In this document: piece by piece, positions 34,156 to 43,942 of the stretch
Layout of the letters: every line of letters starts with the position of its first letter
How positions within the stretch are numbered: position 1 is the stretch's first letter
Source of the DNA: JAWWPG01 sp038254365
GTDB lineage: Bacteria; Actinomycetota; Actinomycetes; Propionibacteriales; Nocardioidaceae
Direction: 5' to 3'
NCBI GenBank assembly: GCA_038254365.1
Contig: JBBSGI010000003.1
Span: 1-64,000, forward strand
DNA: 64,000 bases
Notes under the pieces: model-generated
What the model saw: the letters and a program-made list of their open reading frames with translations, nothing else
What the model was told of the DNA's origin: nothing
Database searches by the model: none
Made by a program: the position numbers and the translations under genes

Positions 34156-37100
34156 GAGAGCACCGTCCCTGCCCTGATCTGGGCGGGGCACATCGACGTG
34201 AAGTCGCACCGGCGGCAGTGGTCGCCGAGCATCGCGTCGAACGCCTCCGACCGCACCGTGCCCGCGGCACTGATCAGCTGCACCTCCACCGGAGTGCGAC
34301 CGGAATCGTCGGGTGTCTGCGGCGACTGCTGCTGGACCTTGGGGAGCCCGCCGCTGTCCACGCGCAGCTGCACGAGCTCGGCTCCTCCGCAGCGTGCCCC
34401 GTCTCCGGCGACCTCGGCGAAGGCCCTCCGGTCACCCGCCAGCTGGTACAGCCCGAGCTGTGGGTTGTGGGCCAGCGAGGTGCCGCTCGGAGGGTTTTTG
34501 CTGGTCTTGAAGTCGACGACGTGCAGGGCTCCGTCCAGGTCCTGCTCGAGCCGGTCGACCCGGCCGCGCAGCCGGACCTCCTCGGCATCCTCCAGCGGAA
34601 GCGTCACGTCGAAGTCGAGCTCGGTAGCCACCACGGCCCGGTCCGGTCTCGACCGGTGCCAGGCCAGCAGCCGGTCGATCGCGGCTCGCGCCTCGGCATG
34701 CTCACGCACCGCTATCCACGGGCTGTCGAAGTGCAGGCCCTCCCAGACCGAGTCGAGCAGGGTCAGCAGCTCCTCGCGCGACGCGCCGTCGACCTTGACC
34801 AGGTGGTCGGCTAGCACGTGGAGGACGTTGCCAAAGCCCATCGAGCTGGACCTGGCGGACTCGCCGGCGGCCTCCCTCGACAGGAACCACCGCAAGGGGC
34901 ACTCCAGTAGACCGCCGAGGGCGCTGCCGGACATGGCCAGCGGCTCGTCGGGGGGGCGAACCGGCGTCTCGCTGGCCGTGGGAGGCCGCAGCCCCCACCA
35001 TTGCGCCGGATCGGCGAACGGGGCCAGCGGCCGAGTGCCGACCCGCTCGTCGGCCAACCGGGCCAATCGGGCCGCCGCGGCGGTACGCATGCCCTGCGAC
35101 CGTGCCGGATCGGCCGCGGCCCGACGCAACGCGGCAACCAGACCGGTGAGCGACATCGGATGCTCCGGACGCCCCACGATGCTGCGCGGCCGGACGCCGA
35201 GCACCTCGAGCAGCCGTGACGGCTGGTCGCCGTCCTGCTCGGGGGCCGCCACCGCGGTCACGACCAGGCGTTCGCGGGCCCTGGTGGCGGCGACGTAGAA
35301 CAGCCGCCGCTCCTCGGCCAGCATCGCCGCCACGCCGGGTGGCTCGACCAGGCCGTCCAAGCCCAACCGGTCGGCCTGCAGCAACGACCCTCGCCTACGG
35401 ACGTCGGGCCAGCTGCCCTCCTGGACGCTGGCGATGACCACCAGCCGCCACTCGAGGCCCTTCGACCGGTGGGCCGTGAGGAGCCGGACGGCGTCACCGG
35501 ACACGCCCACGTCGGCCCGGGTGTCCGCCGGGATCTGCTGGGCCTGGATCTCCTCCAGGAACGCCCTCACCGAGGTGTGCTCCTGCTTCTCCTCGGCGCG
35601 GGCCGCGACCTCGAACAGCGCGCAGATCGAGTCGAGGTCACGGTTGGCGGAGCGGGCCGCCAACCCACCACGCTCGACGGCCGCGCGGAGCCGTCTGGGC
35701 CATCGGGTGCCCTGCCAGAGAGTCCACAGCGCCTCCTCGGCCGGGTGGCCGGCCTCGAACTGGCGGTGCACCTGTGCTATCAGCCGGCCAAGCCGTCGTA
35801 CCGCGACGGCGGTCGCATCGGACAGGTCGCCGAGCAGAAGCGGCTCGACCAACGCCGAGCGGAGCAGCTCGGCCGACGGCGGCGGAGAGTCGTCGCCGGC
35901 GGCTCGCGCGGCGCGACGCAGCGCACGCCCCAGCCGGCGCAAGGAGGCGGCGTCGACCTCGGCGAGTGGAGACGTGACGAGCAAGTGGGCGGTCTCGACC
36001 GACATCGACGCTGGATCGTGGCAAGCAGCCAGCGCCTCCAGCAGCGGTTGGACGGCGGGCTCGGCCCGCAGCGGCACCTCGTCGCCCGCCACCTGAACCG
36101 GCACGCCCGCCCCCACCAGTGCTCGTCGAAGACCCGGGATCGAGAGCATCCCGGACCGGACGAGCACCGCGATCTGCGACCACGGGACGCCGTCCTCGAG
36201 ATGCGCGCGGTGGGCCAGGTCGGCGATGTGGTCGGCCTCCGCGCCGCGCGAGGAGTGGGTGAACACCTCCACGCGGCCGGGCCCGAACTCCGATCGGGCC
36301 GCTGTCGGGTTCCGGAACTGTCGGAACGTGTCTGCGTCGATGGCCCCGCTGACCCCGATACCCGAGGCGATGCGTCGCGAAGCGGTCAGCAGCCGGCTGC
36401 CGAACCGCCGGGTCGTCCCGAGCGCGACGACCGGAGCCCGCCCTCCGTCGGCCAGGGGGAACGCCGCGGGGAAGTCGAGGATGCCGCGCACGTCGGCACC
36501 GCGAAAGGCGTAGATGCTCTGGTCGGGGTCACCGACGACCACCAGGTCGCGGTTGTCTCCGGCGAGCGCCTGAAGCAGCCGCACCTGGCCGGGGTCGGTG
36601 TCCTGGTACTCGTCGACGAAGACCGCGGCGAACCGGCGGCGGAGGTCGGCCTGGACGTCTGCCGACTCCGCGAGCAGCACGGCCCGGTGAACCAGCTCGG
36701 CGTAGTCGAGGGCGCTCTCGAAGTCGAGCACCGTGAGGTACTCCTCCATGAACGCACCCGCAGCCGCCCACTCCGGGCGGTCGGAGTCACGGCCGATGCG
36801 GGAAAGGTCATCGGGCGAGAGTCCGAGCTCGCGGGCCCGACCCAGCACTGCGTGGACCTCGCGGGCGAACCCCCGGGTCGCCAGGGCGGAGTCGAGGCTG
36901 CGCGGCCAGGCGATGGTGCCGACGGCGCGTGAGTTGGCCAGCAGGTCGCGCAGCCTGACGTCCTGCTCGGGGGAGCTGAGCAGCCGAAGCGGGGTCGCAT
37001 AGAGGCTCGGGTCCTGGCTGCTGCGCAACAACGCGTAGCAGAAGGAGTGGAACGTCGCGCTGATCGGCGTCGACGTGGTACGGCGCAGCCGGGCCGTGAT

Positions 37101-37349
37101 CTTGTCGCGCAGCTCCTCGGCCGCCTTCCGGCTGAACGTGAGCACCAGGATCTGCGACGGATCGAGGCCACGCCCCGCGATCCGCTCCACGACCGCCTCG
37201 ACAAGCGTGGTGGTCTTGCCCGTGCCGGGGCCAGCCAGCACCAGCAGCGGTCCGCCCGGGTGGTCGACGACCGCCTGCTGGTCCGGGTCGAGCATGGGGG
37301 CGACCGACACGACGCGCGGCCCGCGCTCGAGTCGGTAGGTGACGGCCAT
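34152..37349 (-). CDS. adnA: AdnA-like helicase-nuclease subunit
   Basis: The product has 1065 residues from the ATG at 37349 (MAVTYRLERG); the frame runs further upstream but without coding character. Motor motifs are LLVLAGPGTGKTTTLVEAVV, VFVDEYQDTDPGQVRLL, GDPDQSIYAFRGADV and LLTAHRSKGLEWRLVVIAS. The nuclease domain reads FGNVLHVLADHLV and HVVDFKTSKNPPSGT, with an iron-sulfur type cysteine set ending GDHCRRCDFTSMCPAQ and an earlier Cys in LLECPLRWF. It forms a heterodimer with AdnB. Translation is coupled (GTGA). Confidence 0.92.
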   Translation of the reverse strand: MAVTYRLERGPRVVSVAPMLDPDQQAVVDHPGGPLLVLAGPGTGKTTTLVEAVVERIAGRGLDPSQILVLTFSRKAAEELRDKITARLRRTTSTPISATFHSFCYALLRSSQDPSLYATPLRLLSSPEQDVRLRDLLANSRAVGTIAWPRSLDSALATRGFAREVHAVLGRARELGLSPDDLSRIGRDSDRPEWAAAGAFMEEYLTVLDFESALDYAELVHRAVLLAESADVQADLRRRFAAVFVDEYQDTDPGQVRLLQALAGDNRDLVVVGDPDQSIYAFRGADVRGILDFPAAFPLADGGRAPVVALGTTRRFGSRLLTASRRIASGIGVSGAIDADTFRQFRNPTAARSEFGPGRVEVFTHSSRGAEADHIADLAHRAHLEDGVPWSQIAVLVRSGMLSIPGLRRALVGAGVPVQVAGDEVPLRAEPAVQPLLEALAACHDPASMSVETAHLLVTSPLAEVDAASLRRLGRALRRAARAAGDDSPPPSAELLRSALVEPLLLGDLSDATAVAVRRLGRLIAQVHRQFEAGHPAEEALWTLWQGTRWPRRLRAAVERGGLAARSANRDLDSICALFEVAARAEEKQEHTSVRAFLEEIQAQQIPADTRADVGVSGDAVRLLTAHRSKGLEWRLVVIASVQEGSWPDVRRRGSLLQADRLGLDGLVEPPGVAAMLAEERRLFYVAATRARERLVVTAVAAPEQDGDQPSRLLEVLGVRPRSIVGRPEHPMSLTGLVAALRRAAADPARSQGMRTAAAARLARLADERVGTRPLAPFADPAQWWGLRPPTASETPVRPPDEPLAMSGSALGGLLECPLRWFLSREAAGESARSSSMGFGNVLHVLADHLVKVDGASREELLTLLDSVWEGLHFDSPWIAVREHAEARAAIDRLLAWHRSRPDRAVVATELDFDVTLPLEDAEEVRLRGRVDRLEQDLDGALHVVDFKTSKNPPSGTSLAHNPQLGLYQLAGDRRAFAEVAGDGARCGGAELVQLRVDSGGLPKVQQQSPQTPDDSGRTPVEVQLISAAGTVRSEAFDAMLGDHCRRCDFTSMCPAQIRAGTVLS

Positions 37350-37422
37350 GGCGACATTCCACCATTCCCTACCGACACTGACCGGCCTCCGCTGCGGAGG
37401 TCTTGGCCGCGACGGGTCTGCC

Positions 37423-37785
37423 TCACCGTCGCCCGGGCCCCTGACCAGCGCCGCGCAGGCCCCAGGTCGGCTGTGGGTCCCAGAGGCACCGGCCCAGGTC
37501 CACCTTGAGGGTGGCCGCGTCGCGGAGTGACCCGCGCATCGGCGTCGACTCCTCGCGGTAGTGCGCGAGCGCGGCGCGCTGGTGCGACTCCGGCAGGCTG
37601 CCGTCGGCGCGGACGACACGCCACCAGGGCACGGGTGCGCCGTACAGCGCCATTACCCGTCCGACGCCGCGCGCTCCGCCGCGCCCGACCGCCTCCGCGA
37701 CCAGCCCGTAGGTCGTCACCCGCCCCTCCGGGATCTGCTCGACGAGCGACAGCACCGCCTCGACGTACGCCTCCTGGTCGGCCAT
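37423..37785 (-). CDS. Alkyltransferase-like (ATL) DNA-binding protein
   Basis: The product has about 120 residues from the ATG at 37785. It matches the DNA-binding domain of O6-methylguanine-DNA methyltransferase (VLSLVEQIPEGRVTTYGLVA, helix-turn-helix with Arg finger GGARGVGRVM). The PCHR active site is replaced by VPWWRVV, so the acceptor cysteine is a tryptophan. Such ATL proteins cannot transfer alkyl groups but bind O6-alkylguanine and hand it to nucleotide excision repair. It is upstream of adnA on the same strand; the counterpart in M. tuberculosis is Rv3204. Confidence 0.88.
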   Translation of the reverse strand: MADQEAYVEAVLSLVEQIPEGRVTTYGLVAEAVGRGGARGVGRVMALYGAPVPWWRVVRADGSLPESHQRAALAHYREESTPMRGSLRDAATLKVDLGRCLWDPQPTWGLRGAGQGPGRR

Positions 37786-37893
37786 CGCCCAAGCATCCCC
37801 CAGGGTCACGTCGAGGTCGCCAGCCTCGTGACGACCCCCTGACGAGAAGCGAGCGGACGTGACCGACCCAAGTCGGCGAGTCGTCCGGCCAAA

Positions 37894-39195
37894 TCAGGCC
37901 GGCAATCCCTGCGCCGGGTCGGCCGAAGCCGGGGCCGGGGGCTGGCCCGGCTCGCGGACGGCCTCCCGGGTTGCGCGGTGCCGGACGGTCTCATAGGCCA
38001 CCAGGGCCACCATGACCGCGGCAAGCAGGCCGAGGTTGACCACCCCCGTCAACCTGGCGACCTCCGCTGCCGCCCCGGTCACCACGAGCACCCCGGCGAC
38101 CACCAACCGCTGCAGGTTCGGGCTGCCGATGTCGCGCCAGCGGATACCCGACATCGCCACCAGGTAAAGCGCGACGCCGCCGTACAGGGCGAACAGTGCG
38201 GCACCAGAGAACTCGGCATGCTCGCCCTCGGTCGCCGCTGCCGCCTGGCTCAGCACCACCTTGGTGCCTAGTGCGAGGTAGATGATGCCTACGACGACCG
38301 GCATGTGCAGGTAGGTGAAGGTGTCCCGCGCGAGCCGTGTTCGGTCGTCGCCGCGCAGGCCGGTCAGGGTGCGCTCGGCGACCATCGCCACCACGTCGAA
38401 GTACGTCCACCACAGCGTGATCGAGATGATGATGCCGAGTACGGCGCCGAGCAGGAGCGACCAGGCGACGGGCGCCTCCTCGAGGCCGAGGCCGGCACCC
38501 ACGATGGACTCCCCGATGGCGATGATCACCACCAGCTGGTGGCGCTCGGCGAAGTGGCCAGGCGCCGGCACCCGCCACCCCGTCGACCCTGAGACGAAGA
38601 TCCCGACGTAGTCGGTGAGCACCGCGACCGCCCACAGCGCCAGACGCCACTGCTCGTCACAGAGCGCGCCCGCGCCGAGCAGCCCCAGGGCGGGGAGCGT
38701 GGACCAGAAGGCCTGCCGGACGGTACGGCGAAGCTCGCCGTCGTCGCCCGCCGCCAGGGAGTAGACGGCGAGGTGGGCCAGTCGCACCACGGCGTACGCG
38801 CTGACGAAGACGAGCGGCCCGGACAGGCCGCCCAGCCGGTCGTCGAACGCCTCCGGGATGGCGAGCGCAACCACGAAGAACGCCCCCATCGCGAACAGCA
38901 TGGAGACTCGCAGCGCTCCACGGTCGGCGTGTGCCTGATTGCCGAGCCACGCATAGGCGGTCCAGCCGAACCACATCAGCATGGCGATGACCAGACCCTC
39001 GAGCAGTCCCATCGTGGTCAGCTTGTGGGTCATGAAGGTCGTGATCGAGGTGACCGCGAACACGAAGACCAGGTCGAAGAGCAGCTCGAGGCTGGTGACG
39101 CGGTGAGACTCGTCGGTGGCGGTGAACGACGCCCCTCGGCGGCGGTTGCGCTGCTGCCCGCCCGGCGTCTGGTCCCGCTGGCGCTGGTCCATCAT
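37894..39195 (-). CDS. Low temperature requirement A (LtrA) family membrane protein
   Basis: The product has 433 residues. A charged N-terminal tail is followed by about twelve membrane helices. The family opening VTSLELLFDLVFVFAVTSIT and the central GHFAERHQLVVIIAIGESIV match LtrA (bacterial low temperature requirement A). The biochemical role is unknown; the name comes from a Listeria cold-growth phenotype. An ATG two codons further in is an equal start choice. It lies between the ATL gene and the kinase, all on the minus strand. Confidence 0.9.
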   Translation of the reverse strand: MMDQRQRDQTPGGQQRNRRRGASFTATDESHRVTSLELLFDLVFVFAVTSITTFMTHKLTTMGLLEGLVIAMLMWFGWTAYAWLGNQAHADRGALRVSMLFAMGAFFVVALAIPEAFDDRLGGLSGPLVFVSAYAVVRLAHLAVYSLAAGDDGELRRTVRQAFWSTLPALGLLGAGALCDEQWRLALWAVAVLTDYVGIFVSGSTGWRVPAPGHFAERHQLVVIIAIGESIVGAGLGLEEAPVAWSLLLGAVLGIIISITLWWTYFDVVAMVAERTLTGLRGDDRTRLARDTFTYLHMPVVVGIIYLALGTKVVLSQAAAATEGEHAEFSGAALFALYGGVALYLVAMSGIRWRDIGSPNLQRLVVAGVLVVTGAAAEVARLTGVVNLGLLAAVMVALVAYETVRHRATREAVREPGQPPAPASADPAQGLPA

Positions 39196-39250
39196 GGGAC
39201 AAGGTACCTGCGGTCACCAGGCGGGCGTGTCGTCCACCGGCAAGGGAGCG

Positions 39251-40759
39251 TCACTGTCCGAGGGGCAGAAGACGTTGCAGCGTCGCAAGTGGGCTCGCCA
39301 GCAGGCTCCTCCCCTGCGAGGTGAGCTGGCCCGAGGCCGTCAGTCCGTCGAGGTACGTGACCAGGTCGTCGACCTTCTTGGCGAGATCTGCGGGTGCTCC
39401 ATGCTTGGGGGGTTTCCCCGGTTTCCCGTGCTTCGGCGGCTTCCCGGGCTTCTGCGGCGCCGCAAGGGCGTGGCTGAGGTCGTCGAGCCGGTGGTTGATG
39501 TCGCCGGCCGCCTTAGCCTCCAGGTCCCCGTTGGCCACCGCCGTACTCACCGCCGCCCTGAGCGCGTTGATCGCGGCGGCGGGAGTACGTGCAGCCGGAG
39601 AGGTCGTGCCTACGCTCGCCGGGGGCGGGTGGGTCGATCCGGCGGTCCCCCGAGAGGAGACCCCGTTGCCTGCCGGCGTGGACGAGGGAGAGCCGGCCTG
39701 GGTGTGGGTGGTGCGTGGTGTCTGCGCGGCGGGTCGTCCGGCACCATCGGGCCGCAGCGCGAGGATGCCGCCCACGATAAGCACCAGCATCGCGAGGGCC
39801 ACGATCCCGGCTATCCACCACAGCCCTCGCCGCGGGCGGGCAGCCAGCGGGACCGCTGCCTCGGGAGGTGGCAGAACCCGGGTCGCAGGGGAAAGCGGGA
39901 CCGTGGCGCCCACGGTATCTGCATCCGACGAGACGATGTCATCGAGAAGCGCGCCCACCTCCGACGCTGTCGCGGGGCGATCAGCTGGGTCCTTCGCCAG
40001 CAGCTGCGCTACCAGCGACGCGAGCGGGCCCGGGACGTCGGGGCGCTGCTCGCTCACCGGAGCGGGGATCTCGTGCATCTGCTTCATGATCAGCGCCATC
40101 GCCGAGGTGCCGGTGAACGGCGGTGCCCCCGTCAGCAGAGCAGTCATCACGCAGCCGAGGGCATACAGATCGGCCCGACCGTCGACCGGGGCGTCCGCGG
40201 CCTGCTCCGGTGACAGGTAGGCGGGGGTGCCCAGGACGGTGCCGGCCGCGGTGACGGTTGCCGTGTGCGCACCGGTGATCTCATCCAAGATCCGGGTGAT
40301 GCCGAAGTCCAGCACCTTCACCGTGCCGTCCGCGGCGTAGGCGATGTTGGCGGGCTTGATGTCGCGGTGGATGACACCCGCGGCGTGGGCCGCCGACAAG
40401 GCCGCACAGACCTGTCGGGACACCGTGACGACGTCCGCGATCGGCAGGGCTCCCGAGCCGGCCAGCTGCTCGGCCAGGGTCGGGCCGGGGAGCAGCTCCA
40501 TCACCAGGAAGACCGTGATGTCGTCCACGCCCGTGTCGAAGATCGTGACGATGTTGGGGTGGCTCAGCGCGGCCAGCGTCCGCGCCTCACGACGGAACCG
40601 CTCCGGCGCGCCCGCTGGTGCACCACCTGCCAGCTCCAAGGTCTTGACCGCAACCTCGCGCCCGAGCTCGCGGTCGAGGCCCCGCCACACGATCGACATG
40701 CCCCCGCGTCCCAGGAGCGCGCGGAGCTCGTAACGACCGGCAAGAGTACGGCTCGGCAC
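39251..40759 (-). CDS. Membrane-anchored Ser/Thr protein kinase (PknB type)
   Basis: The product has 502 residues. The kinase domain occupies roughly 10-275: Gly loop LLGRGGMSIVWRG, VAVKTLE lysine, VIHRDIKPANIAY catalytic loop, VLDFGITRIL and GTPAYLSPEQA. One membrane helix (LWWIAGIVALAMLVLIVGGI) follows. The extracytoplasmic part is a Pro/Thr linker, a helical segment and a Lys/Pro/Gly-rich repeat (GKPPKHGKPGKPPKHG). PASTA repeats are absent, so the external ligand is unknown. It starts with GTG at 40759. Confidence 0.93.
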   Translation of the reverse strand: MPSRTLAGRYELRALLGRGGMSIVWRGLDRELGREVAVKTLELAGGAPAGAPERFRREARTLAALSHPNIVTIFDTGVDDITVFLVMELLPGPTLAEQLAGSGALPIADVVTVSRQVCAALSAAHAAGVIHRDIKPANIAYAADGTVKVLDFGITRILDEITGAHTATVTAAGTVLGTPAYLSPEQAADAPVDGRADLYALGCVMTALLTGAPPFTGTSAMALIMKQMHEIPAPVSEQRPDVPGPLASLVAQLLAKDPADRPATASEVGALLDDIVSSDADTVGATVPLSPATRVLPPPEAAVPLAARPRRGLWWIAGIVALAMLVLIVGGILALRPDGAGRPAAQTPRTTHTQAGSPSSTPAGNGVSSRGTAGSTHPPPASVGTTSPAARTPAAAINALRAAVSTAVANGDLEAKAAGDINHRLDDLSHALAAPQKPGKPPKHGKPGKPPKHGAPADLAKKVDDLVTYLDGLTASGQLTSQGRSLLASPLATLQRLLPLGQ

Positions 40760-40870
40760 GACCTGATGTCCTCTCCGCGGCTCGACTTCGGGTCCGGGTC
40801 AACCCTGGCACGTCGCGCCGGGCGATGCAGCCGACTCCAGCCACGCGCCGAGACAGAGACCGTCGAGCGA

Positions 40871-42061
40871 TCAGTACGAGGGCTGCGAGGGGTCCACCTG
40901 GTTGACCCACGCGGCGACGCCGCCGCCGACATGGACCGCGTCCTTGAAGCCGGCGCCCTTGACGACCGCGAGCGCCTCCGCGGAGCGAACCCCGCTCTTG
41001 CAGTGCAGCACCACCTGCTTATCAACGGGCAGCTTGCCGAGCGCCGAGCCGTCGAGGAACTCACCCTTCGGGATCAGCACCGAGCCGGGGATCTTGTTGA
41101 TCTCGTACTCGTTCGGCTCCCGGACGTCGACGAGCACGAAGTCACGGCCGCCGTTCTCCCGCTCCTTCAACCAGCCGGCCAACGTCAGCACGCTGATCGT
41201 CGAGTCGACCGCGGCGTCGGCCGCCTCCTCGCTGATCGCACCGCAGAAGCCCTCGTAGTCGATGAGCTCGGTAACCGTCGGGTGCTCTCCGCAGATGGCA
41301 CAACCGGGATCCTTGCGTACGGCGAGGGCGCGCCACTCCATCGCGAGCGCATCGTAAATGGTCAGGCGCCCGAGCAGCGGGTCGCCGATCCCGGTGAGCA
41401 GCTTGATGGCCTCGGTGACCTGGACGGCGCCGATCGAGGCGCACAGCACACCCAGCACGCCGCCCTCGGCGCACGACGGCACCATGCCGGGCGGGGGCGG
41501 CTCGGGGTAGAGGCAGCGGTAGCACGGACCGTGCTCGGCCCAGAACACCGACGCCTGGCCGTCGAAGCGGTAGATCGACCCCCAGACGTACGGCTTGCGG
41601 AGCAGCACGGCGGCATCGTTGACCAGGTAGCGGGTCGCGAAGTTGTCCGTCCCGTCGACGATCAAGTCGTACCCGGCGAAGATCTCCATCACGTTGTCGT
41701 TGCCGAGCCGCGTCTGGTGCACGACGACCCGGACGTACGGGTTCACCTCGGCGACCGACTCCTGGGCGGACACGGCTTTCGGGCGACCGATGTCGCTCTG
41801 GCCGTGGATGACTTGACGTTGCAGGTTCGACTCGTCGACGTCATCGAAGTCGACCACGCCGAGGGTGCCCACCCCGGCCGCGGCCAGATAGAGCAGTGCG
41901 GGGCTGCCGAGGCCGCCGGCGCCGATGACGAGCACCTTTGCGTTCTTGAGGCGCCTCTGGGCGGTCATGCCGACGTCCGGGATGATCAGGTGGCGGCTGT
42001 AGCGCCGTACCTCGTCGACCGTCAGCTCATCGGCAGGCTCCACCAGCGGCGGCAGGGGCAC
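40871..42061 (-). CDS. moeZ: MoeZ-type adenylyltransferase/sulfurtransferase
   Basis: The product has 396 residues. I chose the GTG at 42061 (GGAG 8 bases upstream), which gives the usual family length. The E1-like part has KVLVIGAGGLGSPALLYLAA (ATP loop), SNLQRQVIHG and RKPYVWGSIYRFDGQASVFW. Zinc CxxC pairs are in CYRCLYPEP and CAICGEH. The C-terminal rhodanese domain carries the persulfide cysteine in VVLHCKSGVRSAEA. It activates the C-terminus of ubiquitin-like sulfur carriers (MoaD2, CysO, ThiS) and adds sulfur for Moco and cysteine synthesis. Confidence 0.94.
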   Translation of the reverse strand: MPLPPLVEPADELTVDEVRRYSRHLIIPDVGMTAQRRLKNAKVLVIGAGGLGSPALLYLAAAGVGTLGVVDFDDVDESNLQRQVIHGQSDIGRPKAVSAQESVAEVNPYVRVVVHQTRLGNDNVMEIFAGYDLIVDGTDNFATRYLVNDAAVLLRKPYVWGSIYRFDGQASVFWAEHGPCYRCLYPEPPPPGMVPSCAEGGVLGVLCASIGAVQVTEAIKLLTGIGDPLLGRLTIYDALAMEWRALAVRKDPGCAICGEHPTVTELIDYEGFCGAISEEAADAAVDSTISVLTLAGWLKERENGGRDFVLVDVREPNEYEINKIPGSVLIPKGEFLDGSALGKLPVDKQVVLHCKSGVRSAEALAVVKGAGFKDAVHVGGGVAAWVNQVDPSQPSY

Positions 42062-42284
42062 GGCGCGTCTCCTCTCCTTGGCGCTGCCCGATCCGGCAGC
42101 GCGACGTCTTGCTCCATGGTGCCTGGTCACTCCAGTCGGGCCGGCGGGCGTCTGCGATGCGGTACGGGCGACCTCACCACGGGTCGAGGAACGAACCCGC
42201 GACGTCCGACCGGCCGGCCGCAGGTGAGTGACCGGCCGAGTCCGGCAAACCCTGCATCGGCACCTGCCCACTAGCGTTGGCGCC

Positions 42285-43193
42285 ATGGCAGACCCCAAGG
42301 TGACGGTGGAGGTCGAGGGCCGGACCCTGGCCCTCTCGAACCTCGACAAGGTGCTGTATCCCGAGACCGGGTTCACCAAGGGCGAGGTGATCGACTACTA
42401 CGTGCGAGTCGCCGACGTGCTGCTCCCCCACCTCGCCGACCGGCTGCTGACCCGACGCCGCTGGCCGGACGGCACCGGGGGGCAGCCGTTCTTCGAGAAG
42501 AACATCCCTCGCGGGACGCCTGACTTCGTCCGCACCGTCCGCATGGCCGACCACGGTGACAACGGCGTCGAGTACGTCGTCTGCAACGATGTCCCGACAC
42601 TGGTGTGGCTCGCCAACCTCGCGGCGCTGGAGCTGCACGTGCCGCAGTGGAAGGTGGGCGCCCTGGACCATCCCCAGGACGCCGACCTGGTGGTCTTCGA
42701 CCTCGACCCCGGCCCGCCGGCCACCATCGTGGAGTGCTGCGACATAGCCACCGCACTGCGCACGGCCCTCCAGCATGACGGTCTCACGGCATATCCGAAG
42801 ACCTCAGGGAACAAGGGCGCCCAGCTGATGGTGCCGATCGTGCAGACCAGTTCCCAGAAGACCTCCGCCTATGCCAAACGCATCGCGGACAACATGCAGA
42901 GGGCGCTCCCCGACCTCGTGCTGTCGTCCATGGACAAGGGGGCCCGCCGCGGCAAGGTGTTCATCGACTGGAGCCAGAACAACGCCGCGAAGACCACGAT
43001 CGCGCCCTACTCGCTGCGGGGTATCGCGCAGCCGACCGTCTCGACGCCGCTGAGCTGGGACGAGGTCGAGGAGGTCGACGCTGCGAGCGATCTCGTCTTC
43101 ACGGCCGGCGACATCACAGGCCGGCTCGAGGAGCACGGCGACCTGCTGGCCGACATGGGCAGGCACCGCAGCGCGCTCCCCGACACCGGCTGA
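42285..43193 (+). CDS. Stand-alone LigD-type polymerase/primase domain protein
   Basis: The product has 302 residues and covers only the PolDom of LigD. Seen: LSNLDKVLYPETGFTKGEVI, the catalytic metal site LVVFDLDPGPPA, and the YPKTSGNKGAQLMVPI triphosphate-binding segment. YAKRIADNMQRALPDLV follows, then VFIDWSQNNAAKTTIAPYSL. Such AEP-family polymerases fill or extend ends with ribonucleotides in non-homologous end joining and excision repair. No ligase, nuclease domain or ku gene is nearby. The ATG at 42285 is divergent from moeZ. Confidence 0.93.
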   Translation: MADPKVTVEVEGRTLALSNLDKVLYPETGFTKGEVIDYYVRVADVLLPHLADRLLTRRRWPDGTGGQPFFEKNIPRGTPDFVRTVRMADHGDNGVEYVVCNDVPTLVWLANLAALELHVPQWKVGALDHPQDADLVVFDLDPGPPATIVECCDIATALRTALQHDGLTAYPKTSGNKGAQLMVPIVQTSSQKTSAYAKRIADNMQRALPDLVLSSMDKGARRGKVFIDWSQNNAAKTTIAPYSLRGIAQPTVSTPLSWDEVEEVDAASDLVFTAGDITGRLEEHGDLLADMGRHRSALPDTG

Positions 43194-43222
43194 CGTCGCG
43201 TCACGGGCGATAACATGCCCAC

Positions 43223-43840
43223 GTGACCGGGGCGGCGGAGCAACCTCGCGGTGGGCGGATGCCACGCACCGAACGCCGCGCGCAGCTGCTCGAGTCCGCC
43301 TTGCAGGTCTTCGTCGCCCAGGGCTACCACGCAGCCGCCATGGATGACATCGCCGTACGCGCTGGGGTGTCGAAGCCCGTTCTCTACCAGCACTTCCCCG
43401 GCAAGCTCGAGCTCTACGTCGCCTTGCTGGACATCTCGTGTGACGAGGCGGTCGCACGCGTCAGGCACGCGCTCGCGAGCACGACAGACAACCAGCAGCG
43501 GGTCGCCGCGAGCACCGAGGCCTTCTATGCCTACGTGGCCGACCCCGCCGCCGCGTTCCGCCTGGTCTTCGAGTCCGACCTCACGAGTGAGCCCACGGTA
43601 CGCGAGCGGGTCGAGCGGGTCACACTCCAGTGCGCGGACGCCATCGCCGAGGTCATCGCCGACGACACCGGGCTGCCGAAGGACGTCGCGCAGCTGCTCG
43701 CGGTAGCCCTGGTGGGGATGAGCCACGTCAGTGCCCGTTTCTGGCTGAAGTCCGAGCCGCACATGTCGCAGGGCCAGGCAACCGAGCTGATCACCCGGCT
43801 GGCGTGGCGCGGGATCCGGGGGTTCCCAAGGCACGATTGA
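43223..43840 (+). CDS. TetR family transcriptional regulator
   Basis: The product has 205 residues starting with GTG at 43223. The TetR N-terminal HTH is clear: RTERRAQLLESALQVFVAQG then DIAVRAGVSKPVLYQHFPGK. The C-terminal ligand/dimer domain has LVFESDLTSEPTVRERVERV. It matches the Rv3208-type TetR that precedes DUF3107 in actinobacteria. Target genes and inducer are unknown. The following DUF3107 gene begins 103 bases later. Confidence 0.92.
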   Translation: MTGAAEQPRGGRMPRTERRAQLLESALQVFVAQGYHAAAMDDIAVRAGVSKPVLYQHFPGKLELYVALLDISCDEAVARVRHALASTTDNQQRVAASTEAFYAYVADPAAAFRLVFESDLTSEPTVRERVERVTLQCADAIAEVIADDTGLPKDVAQLLAVALVGMSHVSARFWLKSEPHMSQGQATELITRLAWRGIRGFPRHD

Positions 43841-43942
43841 CGAGCCATCGCCGTGCGGCCGTTCTTGGCCTACGCCGTAGGCTCGCCCTGTACGGCGAGG
43901 TCGCCCCGTCGCCATACCACTCCTGAACCGAAAGGACGCCAC

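Noticed and set aside
40265..42274. A 669-codon frame on + across the kinase and moeZ
   Set aside because: Crosses two real minus-strand genes and their gap; no coding signature.
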